Position numbers and translations under genes: made by a program. A DNA stretch of 64,000 nucleotides from G963663495 sp963663495. Its GTDB lineage: Bacteria > Bacteroidota > Rhodothermia > Rhodothermales > Bin80. Shown in pieces: positions 20,727 to 30,352 of the stretch; position 1 is the first letter of the stretch, and each line of letters opens with the position of its first letter. A model generated the notes under the pieces. The model was not told the DNA's origin. It searched no databases and worked only from the letters and a program-made list of their open reading frames with translations. The DNA is taken from NCBI GenBank assembly GCA_963663495.1, contig OY760427.1:3596001-3660000 (forward strand). The letters run 5' to 3'.

Positions 20727-22080
20727 TGATTTACGGTGTCGTTGCCGTGTTGCAGACAGATTCAGGCGCGTTTCTCCTTACTGAACAGCCTATATGAGCC
20801 CTTTTTGCACGCGCTGACACCGCGGTAGCGGATTCAAGCACACCATCTGCAGGTATGCTAACCTTCCACGCGGGTGTAACGACCTAAACGCGCCAATCCT
20901 ATCATCCAATACCGCACGCATCGTACCACGATCAAACTTCTGTTCCGGCAGTAGGCAGTCTTATTGGCAGGACTGATCACTGTACGCGTGATTTACGGCG
21001 TCGTTGGCGCGTTTTCGGCGGTCGTGGGTGCTATTCAGTCCGGTGAACGCCTGAGAACAGCCCTTTTGGGCGCTCCGATACGGCTTTGGCTGGGGCATGC
21101 GTGTCCTCCGCTCATGGCGAGTGACACGTTACATCGTCTACAGAGGCCTTACACCGCGCCTCTATAGCGCTATTACCCCCTAATTGGCGGCCGAACCTGT
21201 CACATAGCACGATCCAGCACCCATTATCGCACGCACCGTGGCATTGCACGACCGTATCCATCTTTCAGCATATACTATCGCTGCGTTGCTGTACGCGTTT
21301 CTACAGTAGAGCTGCTTACAGCTTCGGTGGTTTGTCCAGGATAATATTGTCCTGCTTAACGACTCCACCTCACTAATTGACCTGCACGCATGATTTACGG
21401 CCTCGTTGGCGTGTTGCAGGCAGATTCAGGCACGTTTTTCCTTACTGAACAGCCTATATGAGCCCTTTTGCACGCATGCACACCGTGGTAGCGGCTTCAA
21501 ACGTGCCATCTGCAGGCATAGTGGACAGCCACGCGTGTATGTAGCAACGTAAACCCGTCAATCCTACCAACCACGCTACGATGCGCCCTCCAATTCCGCA
21601 CGCATCGTACCACGACCGAACTCATGTTCCGGCAAGCACTTATGGATCGTACGCGCTGCAATAATGCTGATGATAATTACGACACCTTCCTGGCACAGGG
21701 TAGTCTTTTCACATTCGCCTTGGCTCCCTTGATGACTACCCCTCCGCGCACAGCCGTAGGCTCCTTATTGGCCGGATAGATCACCGTACGCGTGATCTAC
21801 CGCCTCGTTGGCGTGTTTTCGGCACATTTGAACCCCATTTAGCCCGCTTACCGTCTGATGAGAGCCCTTCTGGGCCCTCCGATACGGCTTTGGCGGGGAC
21901 ATGCGTGCCCTCCAGATACATCTCCGCCTACTCCGCTTATCGCGGAGTGACACGTTACATCGTCTACGGAGGCCTTACACTACGCCTCTATAGCGCTGTT
22001 ACCCCTAAGTGACAGCCGAACCCGTCACACAGCACGATCCTGCCCCCATTATCGCACGCATCGTGGTACGGTACACGCTT
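20727..22080. repeat. Two diverged repeats of about 670 bp forming the noncoding tail of the IS256-type transposon
   Basis: Unit one runs from about 20727 to 21387 and unit two from about 21388 to 22090. Shared words include ACTGAACAGCCTATATGAG (20785, 21446), GCACGCATCGTACCACGA and GTGACACGTTACATCGTCTAC (21120, 21948). Unit two carries about 150 bp extra. Unit one ends in a decayed version of the last codons of the transposase gene (TTCTACAGTAGAGCTGCTTA at about 21300), so it probably derives from an ancestral element end. No reading frame here looks like protein. Confidence 0.7.
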
Positions 22081-23319
22081 CTACAGTAGAACTGCTTGTA
22101 GTTCCGGCAGGTGGTCTGCACAGGGTAGGATCTTCATGCTCCATGTCTCCGACTCCCTATTCGCCATGGCTGCCCATCGTTGACGTTGACTCGAATTCAT
22201 CCAACGCGCGACATTCCGGCATCGTTGAGCAATCAAACTGTTCAGGTTCTCCATGATGTTATTGGTCTGCAAACTGCGTCCCAGTTCCTCCGCCACCCCC
22301 AGTCTATGGAGCGTCAAAGTCTCTTCCAACCCCTCAGACAAGCTGTTCGCTGCCTTGGGATGGGACTCCTTCAACCCCTTTTTTATGCTCAGAAGCGCCT
22401 CCTTTGCCTTGTCGTAATTCGGCTCGTCGTACGCCTGCTGCAACTCCCCCCGAACCCGCACCTTTTCGTCCTCTTTCTCAATGTAACTCACCACATTCTC
22501 TCGCTTATGCCAAGTACACCGCTGTACCTGTGCCTTATCACCAAATACCGCTTTCACCGCCTTCCGGAGCCCTTTGGAACCATCTAAGATGACCAAAAGC
22601 CCCTTATCATACCGCAGACCGCGATCAATCAAATCCTGCAGCAGCCCTTGTACCGCCTCGGCGTTCTCTGTCGCCGTCTCCACCATCCCTACTACTATCT
22701 TCTCGCCCTTCTCCGTAATCCCTACACAAATCAATACCTGCACCCCCTGAAAGTACTTGCCGTCCAGCAGCAACGCTACAAACGTGTTCTCCGCCAAGTT
22801 ACGCTCCTCCTGCTCCTTCAATACCTGTGCACTGTAACTCTTGTACTTGCGACTGATTGAGGAAGCGCTCAATCCAAAACTGCCAACAAACTCCGTTGCC
22901 ACCTTCTTGTAGTTCCGCTGGCTAATACCATACACAATTTTCCGGGCGATACGCTCCACCATATTCGGATTCGGCTTGTGCAACAATTTGTAGGTCTCCA
23001 GAGGACGCGCTTTACCCTTCACCCGGTCCTGTACACGCGGCACACTCACCTTTACCCGCTCATCTCCAATCATGATAGAGCCCGGTCTGCTCCCCCACCG
23101 CTCGTACCGCCCCTTGTGCTGCTTATTGTTGTCGCGCTTTCTGCGCACACCGCAGAGAGACTTTACCTCGGCTTCCATGACCGCAAGAAAAAACGCCAGT
23201 TGCATCGTGCCAAGATGCTCTACTAACAGCTTCAGGGAATCGATCCCCGTGTCTAGTATCTTCTGGAGACCCTCCGGTAGTGTGCCGGGGTTTTCTATCT
23301 GCATGACATCTTTGGACAT
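22081..23319 (-). CDS. IS256-family (Mutator-type) transposase
   Basis: The 412-residue frame has the standard family layout: a helical N-terminus and a DNA-binding middle (GISQRNYKKVATEFVGSFGLS), then an RNase H-fold catalytic core. The acids are D186 (LLLDGKYF), D246 (VILDGSKG) and E357 (NIMENLN), with the conserved QRCTWHKRENV between the last two. Length and motifs are normal, and it appears active. It starts 3 nt after the stop of the transposase-like partner gene, so the two are probably co-translated. Confidence 0.96.
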   Translation of the reverse strand: MSKDVMQIENPGTLPEGLQKILDTGIDSLKLLVEHLGTMQLAFFLAVMEAEVKSLCGVRRKRDNNKQHKGRYERWGSRPGSIMIGDERVKVSVPRVQDRVKGKARPLETYKLLHKPNPNMVERIARKIVYGISQRNYKKVATEFVGSFGLSASSISRKYKSYSAQVLKEQEERNLAENTFVALLLDGKYFQGVQVLICVGITEKGEKIVVGMVETATENAEAVQGLLQDLIDRGLRYDKGLLVILDGSKGLRKAVKAVFGDKAQVQRCTWHKRENVVSYIEKEDEKVRVRGELQQAYDEPNYDKAKEALLSIKKGLKESHPKAANSLSEGLEETLTLHRLGVAEELGRSLQTNNIMENLNSLIAQRCRNVARWMNSSQRQRWAAMANRESETWSMKILPCADHLPELQAVLL

Positions 23320-23322
23320 AGG

Positions 23323-24385
23323 TCAGTTATCGTTTGTCTGATTGATGGAAGGAAACAATGCTGATCGCATCGCTGGAAGATACGCAGCGCGGGGCAATCT
23401 TCGCATGTGTGACTCTATCTCAAGAAGCAACAACGCCAGACAAGCACGGCGCTTGTCTGGCGGCATCCATAAGCGAACATCGCGTAGTCGCCGCACCAGC
23501 TTCTTGGAGACATGGGCCACACAACGAGTACTTCGAAGGCTCGGACTCAACTGTTCATACAGTCCTGTCCGGTGCAGTGTCAGCGTCCTATCCAGACCCC
23601 GCAAGAGCCACCGGGCCGCAGACCGGTTACACACCAAAAGGTCCGTATGGATCTGCATCAACGCTGCATGCGCCACCTTCGGATCCGGCACGGCGAAAGC
23701 ACGCGTGATCGCCCCCCCGAATGCGCCGCCCGTCCTGCTCGGACAGATAACTCACTACACGCGTGCGCTTGTGCATCTGGCAGTGTTGCTGCTGCATACC
23801 AGTACCCAAGCACTCTTGCAGTACGCCGGTCAGCGATGTTACATCAGGAGTGATGCAGAAGAGCCCCCGATCTGCGCACAAACCGAGCTCCAACAAGCCT
23901 TGTAACAAGTGTTGCACGCGCTCCGCATCGTGCAACGGAGCCTCCACAAAGCCCAGAATGCGCCGATAACCCTCAATGGTAGCGGCCATGCACACGACTA
24001 TGGGTCGCCCCCACACTTCCACGGCATCAAGCCAAAGGATTACGTGCTCTTCTTCACACAACGGGCGCGTATCAAACACCTGCCGCGCCTGCTCGCACGC
24101 CGCAGCATCATCATTGTACCCCAATGCCAAGCCTCCCGGAGACTCCAGAGACTCCGGAGCACGGACGCTATTTTCCTCCTCGGAAGGTGCTTCTGCCAAC
24201 TGCTCCCCAGTGCCGTCTGGAGCCGCATTATCCGACGGGAGCATAACATCCTCTTCCAGACTAGACGTTAACTGCTGTACACACTGGGTGAGGTGCCGCA
24301 ACAAGTCAAATTGCAGCTGCCGACCGGACGCGCCGGCATGACGCAGCCCCTGAATGAGCTGCGATAAATCATCTGATAAACTCAT
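23323..24385 (-). pseudogene. Catalytically degenerate IS256-type transposase paralogue (frameshift at a G run)
   Basis: The first frame (24385-23627) and the second (to 23323) join at a run of seven G on the coding strand (about 23708) if one base is skipped. The joined product aligns along its C-terminal half with the neighbouring transposase: LWLDAVEVWG, QMHKRTRVVSYLSEQDGRRIRG and LDRTLTLHRTGLYEQL correspond to LLLDGKYFQG, TWHKRENVVSYIEKED and LEETLTLHRLGVAEEL. The second aspartate aligns with proline and the glutamate (NIMENLN) with alanine (CVAHVSK). It may be an accessory or regulatory subunit, or a decaying gene. The frameshift could be mutation, sequencing error or slippage. Confidence 0.75.
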
Positions 24386-24654
24386 AAGTGATCATGGATC
24401 CGTATGGTGAAAAGGCTTAGGAAACCCAAGCCAACACCGAACCACAAATCACTTTTTCAGCCAACAAGGAATGGCACGCCGCCAGGCGCCCATCGATCCG
24501 AAGCGAATGTGCAGCCGGGCTACAAGCACCTTTAATGCGTTCGAAGTTTATCCCTGATGCCTTTGGATTGCTTCGAAATCGATTGATAAGCGCACTGAAT
24601 TTCTTCTGTTGGGCCTTAGGAAGGCGTGCGAATGCAGTCAACGCCTGCGAACTA

Positions 24655-26575
24655 GTGTTTGCCAGAAAAGTATGGTCTTGCGAGCGACTCTTGGCTGAGT
24701 GGGGGGCTGGAATTCGAATTGGGGATCGGAATGACAAGTCAGCAAGGATTTTTCGACGGTAACGGTGCCGACTTTGTCCGCTCACGCCGGCAATCCTAGG
24801 GTTTTGACGTTGATCAGACGTGTTTTTGTCGTCCATCAGCGGGGCATGAACATACGTTGGCCTCTCGCCCTTGCAGGCTACCTTGATTCTGTGCTGAAGA
24901 CGCTCGCGCGAGTACCTACGCCGCGCGCTTGCGGGCCTGCTCGCACCGCCTTCGTCGCTCCTCGCTCCGCTTCACTATCTGTCCGATACGGTGCACATTT
25001 GCCGCTACCACTACCAGCGCCACCGTCCGAACAAAGCCTTCCTTGCCACGGGTCCGTATCAAACCCAGGCCCCGATGATTCAAATTGTTGATCGCCGACT
25101 CCACTGCCGGATGCTGACGACGACCCTCCACAAACTTCGGATCGGATTCCCTCTCCTTGTCCGCTTTGCTCAACTTACCCCTCTTCGGCATGATCACCGT
25201 GTCCAACACCGGCTCCAGCGCCTTACGGTTCTTTACCGATGAGTACCCCTTATCCATGCTGCACGATGTGATCGCCGGATACCGATCCTTCGCTTCCTTC
25301 ATAAACCCCACAATCATATCCGAATCCACCCCTTCGTGCAGTATCTGATGCCACAATATCAACTGATGCTGATCCTCCAGCACGCATACCGGCAGACCCA
25401 ACTCCGCAATCACCCCCGCCTTCCCCTTGGTGATCCAACGAGTATGCGGCTCATGTATCGAAAATACCTTCTCATCATGCGGAATCACCTCCCCCTTCAA
25501 CAAACGCCTATCTACTTGATCTATCTGCCTTTGTGCATCTGCCAAGTACCGCAACACCTCCTCAAGATCCGCGTCTTTCTCCTTCAACACGCTGACACTG
25601 CTCTCCGCACGCTCAATCAGAACACGACACATCTTCACATACTTTCTCACCTTCGACTCATCACGCCACTGACGGTGCGTACGCACCCGGTTGAAGGCCT
25701 TCTTCAAGGTACGACTCCAGTACACAGCCTTGCGCCAGCCCGCAAGGCTGTGCGCCTCACATGCGCAATGCAACTCCCGAATCAGGCACCGCATTGATTC
25801 CCACAACAAACGAACATCCGTAGGCCACTCCACATTCGCTTTGGCCACCGCCGAATCAACCCGGCAAAGAAGCGGCTCCTCTGGCTCCTGTTCTACCAAT
25901 CGGTGACCGCAAGCCACCACCGCATCGTTGATCTGCTTCAGGATGTCCGCTGTTAGCAGGCTCACGTTATCAATAACGGTCTGCAGCTGATAGACAGGCT
26001 CGTCCCAGAAATTCGTATGCCCCAGCATCTGGCGCACCTCCAAATGATTGGCGGCCAGGCTCCTCAAACGATCAAAATCGCAGTTGAGGGCCTGCTTCAA
26101 TACCCCCAAGACAAAGACGCGCCAAAGTGCCATCCCCGGACGACCACGCTGCAAATCAATATTCGGAAGCAACTGCTTCTCCAGGATCTCAAAGATCTTC
26201 TGCCGAGCCGTTGGGTCGCAATACAGGTGCTGCAGACCTTTTAGCACTGCCGGTATATCGTCCCGGTCTTTGGGGTGGAAGGTTATCTCTTCAATGGGGA
26301 CCTGCCCGAGCTTAAACTGTGTATCCTCTACAATCCGCATGGTATTAATCGTATGAATAATCGGCCCCAAGGGGCCTTATATCGATGAAAACGCCCGAAA
26401 CAGAAGGATTTGGCCAAACATTCGTTAGAGACACGCTGGCTGAATAATCTGCAATGTGCAAATACGGTATGGCTCATATCCATCTGTAACCGTAACGCTT
26501 ACAGGTGGATAGAACGAGTATCAAACGGCCTTGTTTCGCCGTTTTTCAGCCCTCCTACCTTTTTCTGGCAAACAC
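24655..26575 (-). mobile_element. ISNCY-type insertion sequence, copy B, with 6-bp target duplication
   Basis: The inverted repeats GTGTTTGCCAGAAAAG (24655) and its complement (ending 26575) bound the element. GAACTA is duplicated at 24649-24654 and 26576-26581. Removing the element restores the first codons of the RelE-UvrD-type gene in frame (MKISLALSSQALTAF), direct evidence of insertion into that gene. Confidence 0.92.
24916..26340 (-). CDS. ISNCY-family transposase
   Basis: The ATG at 26340 (MRIVEDTQFKLGQVPIEEI) is the family-typical start; an upstream ATG at 26370 adds ten residues of no family character. The 474-residue product shows the family landmarks GRPGMALWRVFVLGVL, VIDNVSLLT, CRVDSAVAKANVEWPTD, ITKGKAGVIAELG and AVESAINNLNHRG. 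No interruptions are present and it is probably active. Two decayed relatives are at 7775-9199 and 57762-58599. Confidence 0.93.
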   Translation of the reverse strand: MRIVEDTQFKLGQVPIEEITFHPKDRDDIPAVLKGLQHLYCDPTARQKIFEILEKQLLPNIDLQRGRPGMALWRVFVLGVLKQALNCDFDRLRSLAANHLEVRQMLGHTNFWDEPVYQLQTVIDNVSLLTADILKQINDAVVACGHRLVEQEPEEPLLCRVDSAVAKANVEWPTDVRLLWESMRCLIRELHCACEAHSLAGWRKAVYWSRTLKKAFNRVRTHRQWRDESKVRKYVKMCRVLIERAESSVSVLKEKDADLEEVLRYLADAQRQIDQVDRRLLKGEVIPHDEKVFSIHEPHTRWITKGKAGVIAELGLPVCVLEDQHQLILWHQILHEGVDSDMIVGFMKEAKDRYPAITSCSMDKGYSSVKNRKALEPVLDTVIMPKRGKLSKADKERESDPKFVEGRRQHPAVESAINNLNHRGLGLIRTRGKEGFVRTVALVVVAANVHRIGQIVKRSEERRRRCEQARKRAA

Positions 26576-26597
26576 GAACTAAGGGCAAGGCTTATTT

Positions 26598-27310
26598 TCA
26601 TGCGTTCGCTGCGTTCAGCGTCTGAATCAGGTCGGAAGCCGTGGCCTCATGCAGCAGGTGCACGGTCCAGCCTGCAGAATCGAATTCTTTTCGGTTCTGT
26701 GGCTCATTGTCGTGACTGGCAAAAAGGGCTAGCCGATTTTCCGGCCAGGCGATTTCTGCCTGGGCAACAACAATGTTGGAATCATTTACCAATTCAAAGC
26801 CAACTTCGGGCACGGGCATGTTTGGTCCTGCAATTCGGTTTAGGAGTTCGCGCCCTTCCGAGTCTACCATCTCTTGTGCGTTCAGCCAGTCCGTTCGGTC
26901 ATCCATGGTTTCCAATTCGAGGTCATCATACGCATTGTCCTCGAGTCCAGACTCCGTGAAAAAGCAAGCTTTAGGCAAGAATTGGAGCACATTCATGGCT
27001 CGTAGAAATCCGTTCCAGTCGCGGCGGAAGCTATCTGCTGCCTGTGCCTCCTGCGTGTCGTTTAAGTGCAGCAGGCACTGAACCTCGGATATGTCGCAAG
27101 ACCTAACCGCTTCTTTTGTGGCACGCACCAGAATGGAAACAGGATTCTTATCGTAGTGGCCAACGATATCATCAGGCCCGGCGGAGAATTCTCTGATCAG
27201 GGATTCCGGTGCCCTCGGTCTGATTTCTATTTCCCATTTGGCTTGGTCAATCTTGTTTCGACAATTGAAAATTGCGTGCAAGAACGCTTGGCCTTGCCCT
27301 GCCCTGTACC
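26598..27310 (-). pseudogene. C-terminal fragment of the DUF1998 helicase, cut off by an insertion
   Basis: About 235 codons, open from the element boundary near 27310 to a TGA at 26598 that overlaps the next ATG. The sequence (RRDWNGFLRAMNVLQFLP, PVPEVGFELV, AWPENRLALFASHD, FDSAGWTVHLL) reads like the far C-terminus of large DUF1998 helicases. The main part of that gene runs into the same element from the other side at 30352, on the same strand. I infer that both are one gene of about 2,110 residues. The ORF's own ATG at 27320 lies in element DNA and is not the native start. Confidence 0.7.
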
Positions 27311-27316
27311 CATAAA

Positions 27317-30300
27317 TCATCCATTACGGTTCGATTGTTCGTCAGGTATGGTCAACTCTCGCTGGCATGGCTGTCGGAATATCTCGGGTATTTCGGCCTA
27401 ACAGGTATGGTGTGTGACTTGAGGTGAATAATGCCATCCTCTCGTGCGGATACGCGATCTCTTCCTGCGCCGCTTCCCTTGGCGCTGCATTGCCTACATC
27501 CACGAACCCTCGGCTGCAGTCTCCTGGCGATACTTCTGCCTCCAGTAATTCAACGGTCCGTACGAGATGCCCTGCTCTGCGCAAGACGCCGCTGCGGACC
27601 GGGTCCTTTCGTTATACTGCTCTACCAGCGGTAACATCTCTTCCGCCGTACGTCTGGGCTGTACCAGGCGGGCGGTCCGGGGTCTGGGTTCTCACGTCTA
27701 CGGGTAAGCTCTACAGAACCCGTCACCTAATCAAGATGCAAGTTCACCGCACGCTCACGCAGGTGTAGCCACTGGGACATAGGCCCACATCAGGCAGGTT
27801 GATATGCCATTTATATGAACCCAGATGAATTCCCGTGCGAACATGCACTCAATTGTTCGTCTCTTACTTCGTATCCCAATTCGTATCCCAATGTCATTAG
27901 GTGTAACCTCTCTAGGCCACGCCACATGATCTGGTAACCCACCGGTCCATCACGAGTGCGGTTCTGATAACCGCCGAGCACCGCTACGATCAGGATAGCA
28001 GCTCCCAAAGTACTGGGCTTCGGCAGCTTTACCCGTGCTGCATATCCATCCAAGAATCGCAGCTCCATCTCCGTGAAAAAGACATCCGCGTCCAGCTCCG
28101 GCACCTCCCGACCCAATTGCACCAAGGTCATGACGCGCCAGGATATCACACAATACATCGTTATTGCTCGCTGCAGACGCAACGAGGTACGCAGACCCAA
28201 ACGCTCTACCTTGCACCCACTCTTGAGCACGCGGAAGAAGTCTTCCACCCGCCACCGCTTGAGATACATTGCCAACACCCGCCGTGCATCCGCTACGCTC
28301 CCTACCTCCATGCTGGTCAATAGCATCCACTCCACCGGCAGCGCATCCCCCGGAGGCTCCACCTCCAACACATGCACCCCGTACATCACCACCGGCTCCT
28401 CCTCGTTCTTCGGATCCGGCAACAAGAACCTCCCGTAGCGTACCTCCGCATTGACCATCCGGTAACTGCGACCCTTCCGTGCCTGCTTGCGCGCCTGCTT
28501 CTTGCGCGCCGTCACCCGCTGTATCTCTATCTCCACATTCCCCGGAGCCTTACCACTGCGCATTACCGCAAACAGCTTGCGATCATCCAACAGCTTGCGA
28601 TCATGCTTCGCTCGTATCAATACCTCCGCCTTACCCTGTCTGCGCTGCTCGGCAAACATAGCAAAGCTGTCCGCCTCCCGGTCCGCAACACAGATCACCT
28701 GCGTCTCGCCGGACAGCTCCTCCGCCGCCTCGCATATATCCTTGAACCCGTCTATCCACTGCTGCGTCCGTGGAGCATGCGGACCCTCCTCCGGATCCTT
28801 GAAGCTGCCACGCAACACCCCCAACGTCAATCCATCCTCCGTCACCACCAGCGTCGCATGCAACGGCAACCCCAGCGTCTTCGCCGTCGTCTGATTACTC
28901 CCTATTACCTCCAAATCCGTACACGCCGGCCGCGTACTGTACCGCAACTTCGTCGTGTCCTGGATGCATAACACGGTCTCCTGACTACGCATGCGCTCTA
29001 TCGTACGCCCACGATGCGGCGCCAATATGTTCTCCGGCGTTACCGTTTTGTCCTTCTTGCTCTCCAATAACCGGTAATGCCCCTTCACCGCCGCGCGGTC
29101 CGCATCCGTATGCGCGGTAATGCTGTGGCCTATCACATCGGCCAACATGGACGTACTCTTTACCAGTCGCACAGACAACCGCCTGTCTCCCAATGGCGCT
29201 CCGCCAAACTCCGTTTCGGCCCACTGCGCACTGTCAATCCCCTCGTGCGGATCCCTCACCGGACGCAACTCCTCCTCCGGTTTCCCCAAGGTCTCGCGCC
29301 ATTCTTTGTCCAACTCGTATACATACAGCCCCTTGGGATCCTCTTCCTTTGCCTCCTTGTGCCGCTTTCCGCCTGCGGTATGGCCGATCAATACAAAATT
29401 GTTCACCTCAAAACACGCTCCTTCCCCTTGGGGATCCACATACGTTTCGACAACCCAGGGACGGTAACAGTACCGTGCCTGAAAATCATCCGCCAACCGT
29501 ATCAATACCTTACCCAGTACATGGCTGGCCAAATCCTGACACTGCCCCCGTATCAGAAAACGACTCAAACACACCACACGGTGCAAATGCGCCTTGCGCT
29601 GCTCATCACTCCACGCCATCCAGTGCTCTCTGGGCGCCAGGCACAACGCCGCCGCCGAAAATCCCACCGCTCCCAGGTAACCATGGGCACTGCCTATCAG
29701 ATAGCGTACCTGCGCTCCCACAAATGTGGTCGTACGCCTCGGATGCTCAAAGTGCAGCAACGTGTTCCACACCATACGCTGCTCGTCCGTCTCAACCAAC
29801 TCAATCGTCAACCCCCGGACACCGTGTACCGTGTCCGGTAACGCTATCGGATCCGGTACCCGCTCCTCGCGCCTACGCGGTTCCGCCTTAGCCGCATTAC
29901 AATTCTCGGGCTTGGGCAACACAATCCTCCCCCGGGCCTCCAACTTCGATAAAGCCTGCGCACAGTTGCTCACCTGCGGTTCGCCCCGTGCATCAACAAA
30001 CCCGAACTCTTCACAGACAGCGCGCGCTATCTGCGTGCGAAACCGCCAACGATCGTCGGCAAGAACCCTGTCCAAACGCTCTCCATTGCAGGGAGCGGTG
30101 AGTGTTCGTAAGACCTGACTTCGTTGAAACATGCCACAACATAAAAAACAAGTAGCAAAATGTCAAATACATGAAGTGGTAGAATGGCAGTGGAAGCGGC
30201 GCAGGAAGAGATCGCGTATCCGCACGAGAGGACGGCATTATTCACCTCAAGTCACACACCATACCTGTCAGGTCGAAATACCCGAGATATTCCGACAGCC

Positions 30301-30352
30301 ATGCCAGCGAGAGTTGACCAGAACTGACGAACAATCGAACCGTGATGGATGA
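27317..30352 (-). mobile_element. Insertion element with ~160-bp terminal inverted repeats carrying a DUF4338-Tn5-type transposase (copy A)
   Basis: Bases 27317-27478 and 30195-30352 are inverted copies of each other, with only about six mismatches, starting CATAAATCATCCAT at the outer edge. Between them is one transposase gene. The element interrupts the DUF1998 gene. No clear target duplication was found. The long inverted repeats may belong to an older palindromic element into which the transposase-bearing IS later jumped; the inner IS could then end near 27493 and 30181, where CTAC-starting ends resemble copy C. Confidence 0.7.
27811..30132 (-). CDS. Fusion of a DruA-type DUF4338 domain to a Tn5-like IS4 transposase, copy A
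   Basis: Of 773 residues, the first 100 or so look like a small helical DNA-binding region. About 105-275 match DUF4338 (FVGAQVRYLIGSAHGYLGAVGFSAA, LSRFLI, LASHVLGKVL, YRPWVVETYVDP), the domain of Druantia protein DruA. Next comes a Tn5-type DNA-binding segment (WAETEFGGAPLGDRRLSVRLV) and a DDE core with CIQDTTKLRYSTRP, VADREAD and RWRVEDFFRVLKSG. All three catalytic acids are present and the frame is intact. Most Tn5-group transposases lack the N-terminal 300 residues. Two relatives lie at 50003-52213 and 53816-56131. Confidence 0.9.
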   Translation of the reverse strand: MFQRSQVLRTLTAPCNGERLDRVLADDRWRFRTQIARAVCEEFGFVDARGEPQVSNCAQALSKLEARGRIVLPKPENCNAAKAEPRRREERVPDPIALPDTVHGVRGLTIELVETDEQRMVWNTLLHFEHPRRTTTFVGAQVRYLIGSAHGYLGAVGFSAAALCLAPREHWMAWSDEQRKAHLHRVVCLSRFLIRGQCQDLASHVLGKVLIRLADDFQARYCYRPWVVETYVDPQGEGACFEVNNFVLIGHTAGGKRHKEAKEEDPKGLYVYELDKEWRETLGKPEEELRPVRDPHEGIDSAQWAETEFGGAPLGDRRLSVRLVKSTSMLADVIGHSITAHTDADRAAVKGHYRLLESKKDKTVTPENILAPHRGRTIERMRSQETVLCIQDTTKLRYSTRPACTDLEVIGSNQTTAKTLGLPLHATLVVTEDGLTLGVLRGSFKDPEEGPHAPRTQQWIDGFKDICEAAEELSGETQVICVADREADSFAMFAEQRRQGKAEVLIRAKHDRKLLDDRKLFAVMRSGKAPGNVEIEIQRVTARKKQARKQARKGRSYRMVNAEVRYGRFLLPDPKNEEEPVVMYGVHVLEVEPPGDALPVEWMLLTSMEVGSVADARRVLAMYLKRWRVEDFFRVLKSGCKVERLGLRTSLRLQRAITMYCVISWRVMTLVQLGREVPELDADVFFTEMELRFLDGYAARVKLPKPSTLGAAILIVAVLGGYQNRTRDGPVGYQIMWRGLERLHLMTLGYELGYEVRDEQLSACSHGNSSGFI

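Larger units (their letters stand above)
20566..24484 (-). mobile_element. 3.9-kb IS256-type transposon with two genes and a long noncoding tail
   Basis: A 30-bp perfect inverted repeat (beginning GGCGGCGTGCCATTCC, ending GGCTGAAAA) starts at 20567 and ends at 24483. GGCGCC flanks both sides (20560-20565 and 24485-24490). Inside are, on the minus strand, a degenerate transposase-like gene, an intact transposase 3 nt after it, and 1.5 kb without genes. It is inserted in the RelE-UvrD-type gene. A truncated copy of the left end lies at 47413-47643. Confidence 0.85.
20265..26601 (-). pseudogene. RelE-like/UvrD-type helicase gene, split by two transposons and truncated
   Basis: The pieces, read on the minus strand, are 26601-26582 (ATG start, MKISLAL), 24654-24491 (SSQALTAFARLPKAQQKKF through ERIKGA to SLRIDG) and 20559-20265 (YRAIVLHPNQGNQY, WMDHHDRAYEWARRKK, RRLGVPDELIPLVRNI). 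Together they give the N-terminal 170 or so residues of a family in which a RelE-like domain precedes a UvrD/Rep helicase; the helicase itself is missing. The start overlaps the stop of the upstream DUF1998 fragment as ATGA, which argues for translational coupling. Rejoining at the second element gives a one-base frame difference, so the gene may have been damaged before or during insertion. Confidence 0.72.

Noticed and set aside
27317..27426. Reading 27317-27426 as the surviving 3' end of a left-hand copy of the DUF1998 gene
   Set aside because: The same 160 bp is the inverted terminal repeat of the element at 27317-30352. The true C-terminal coding is on the opposite strand just outside it, so insertion explains the data better.
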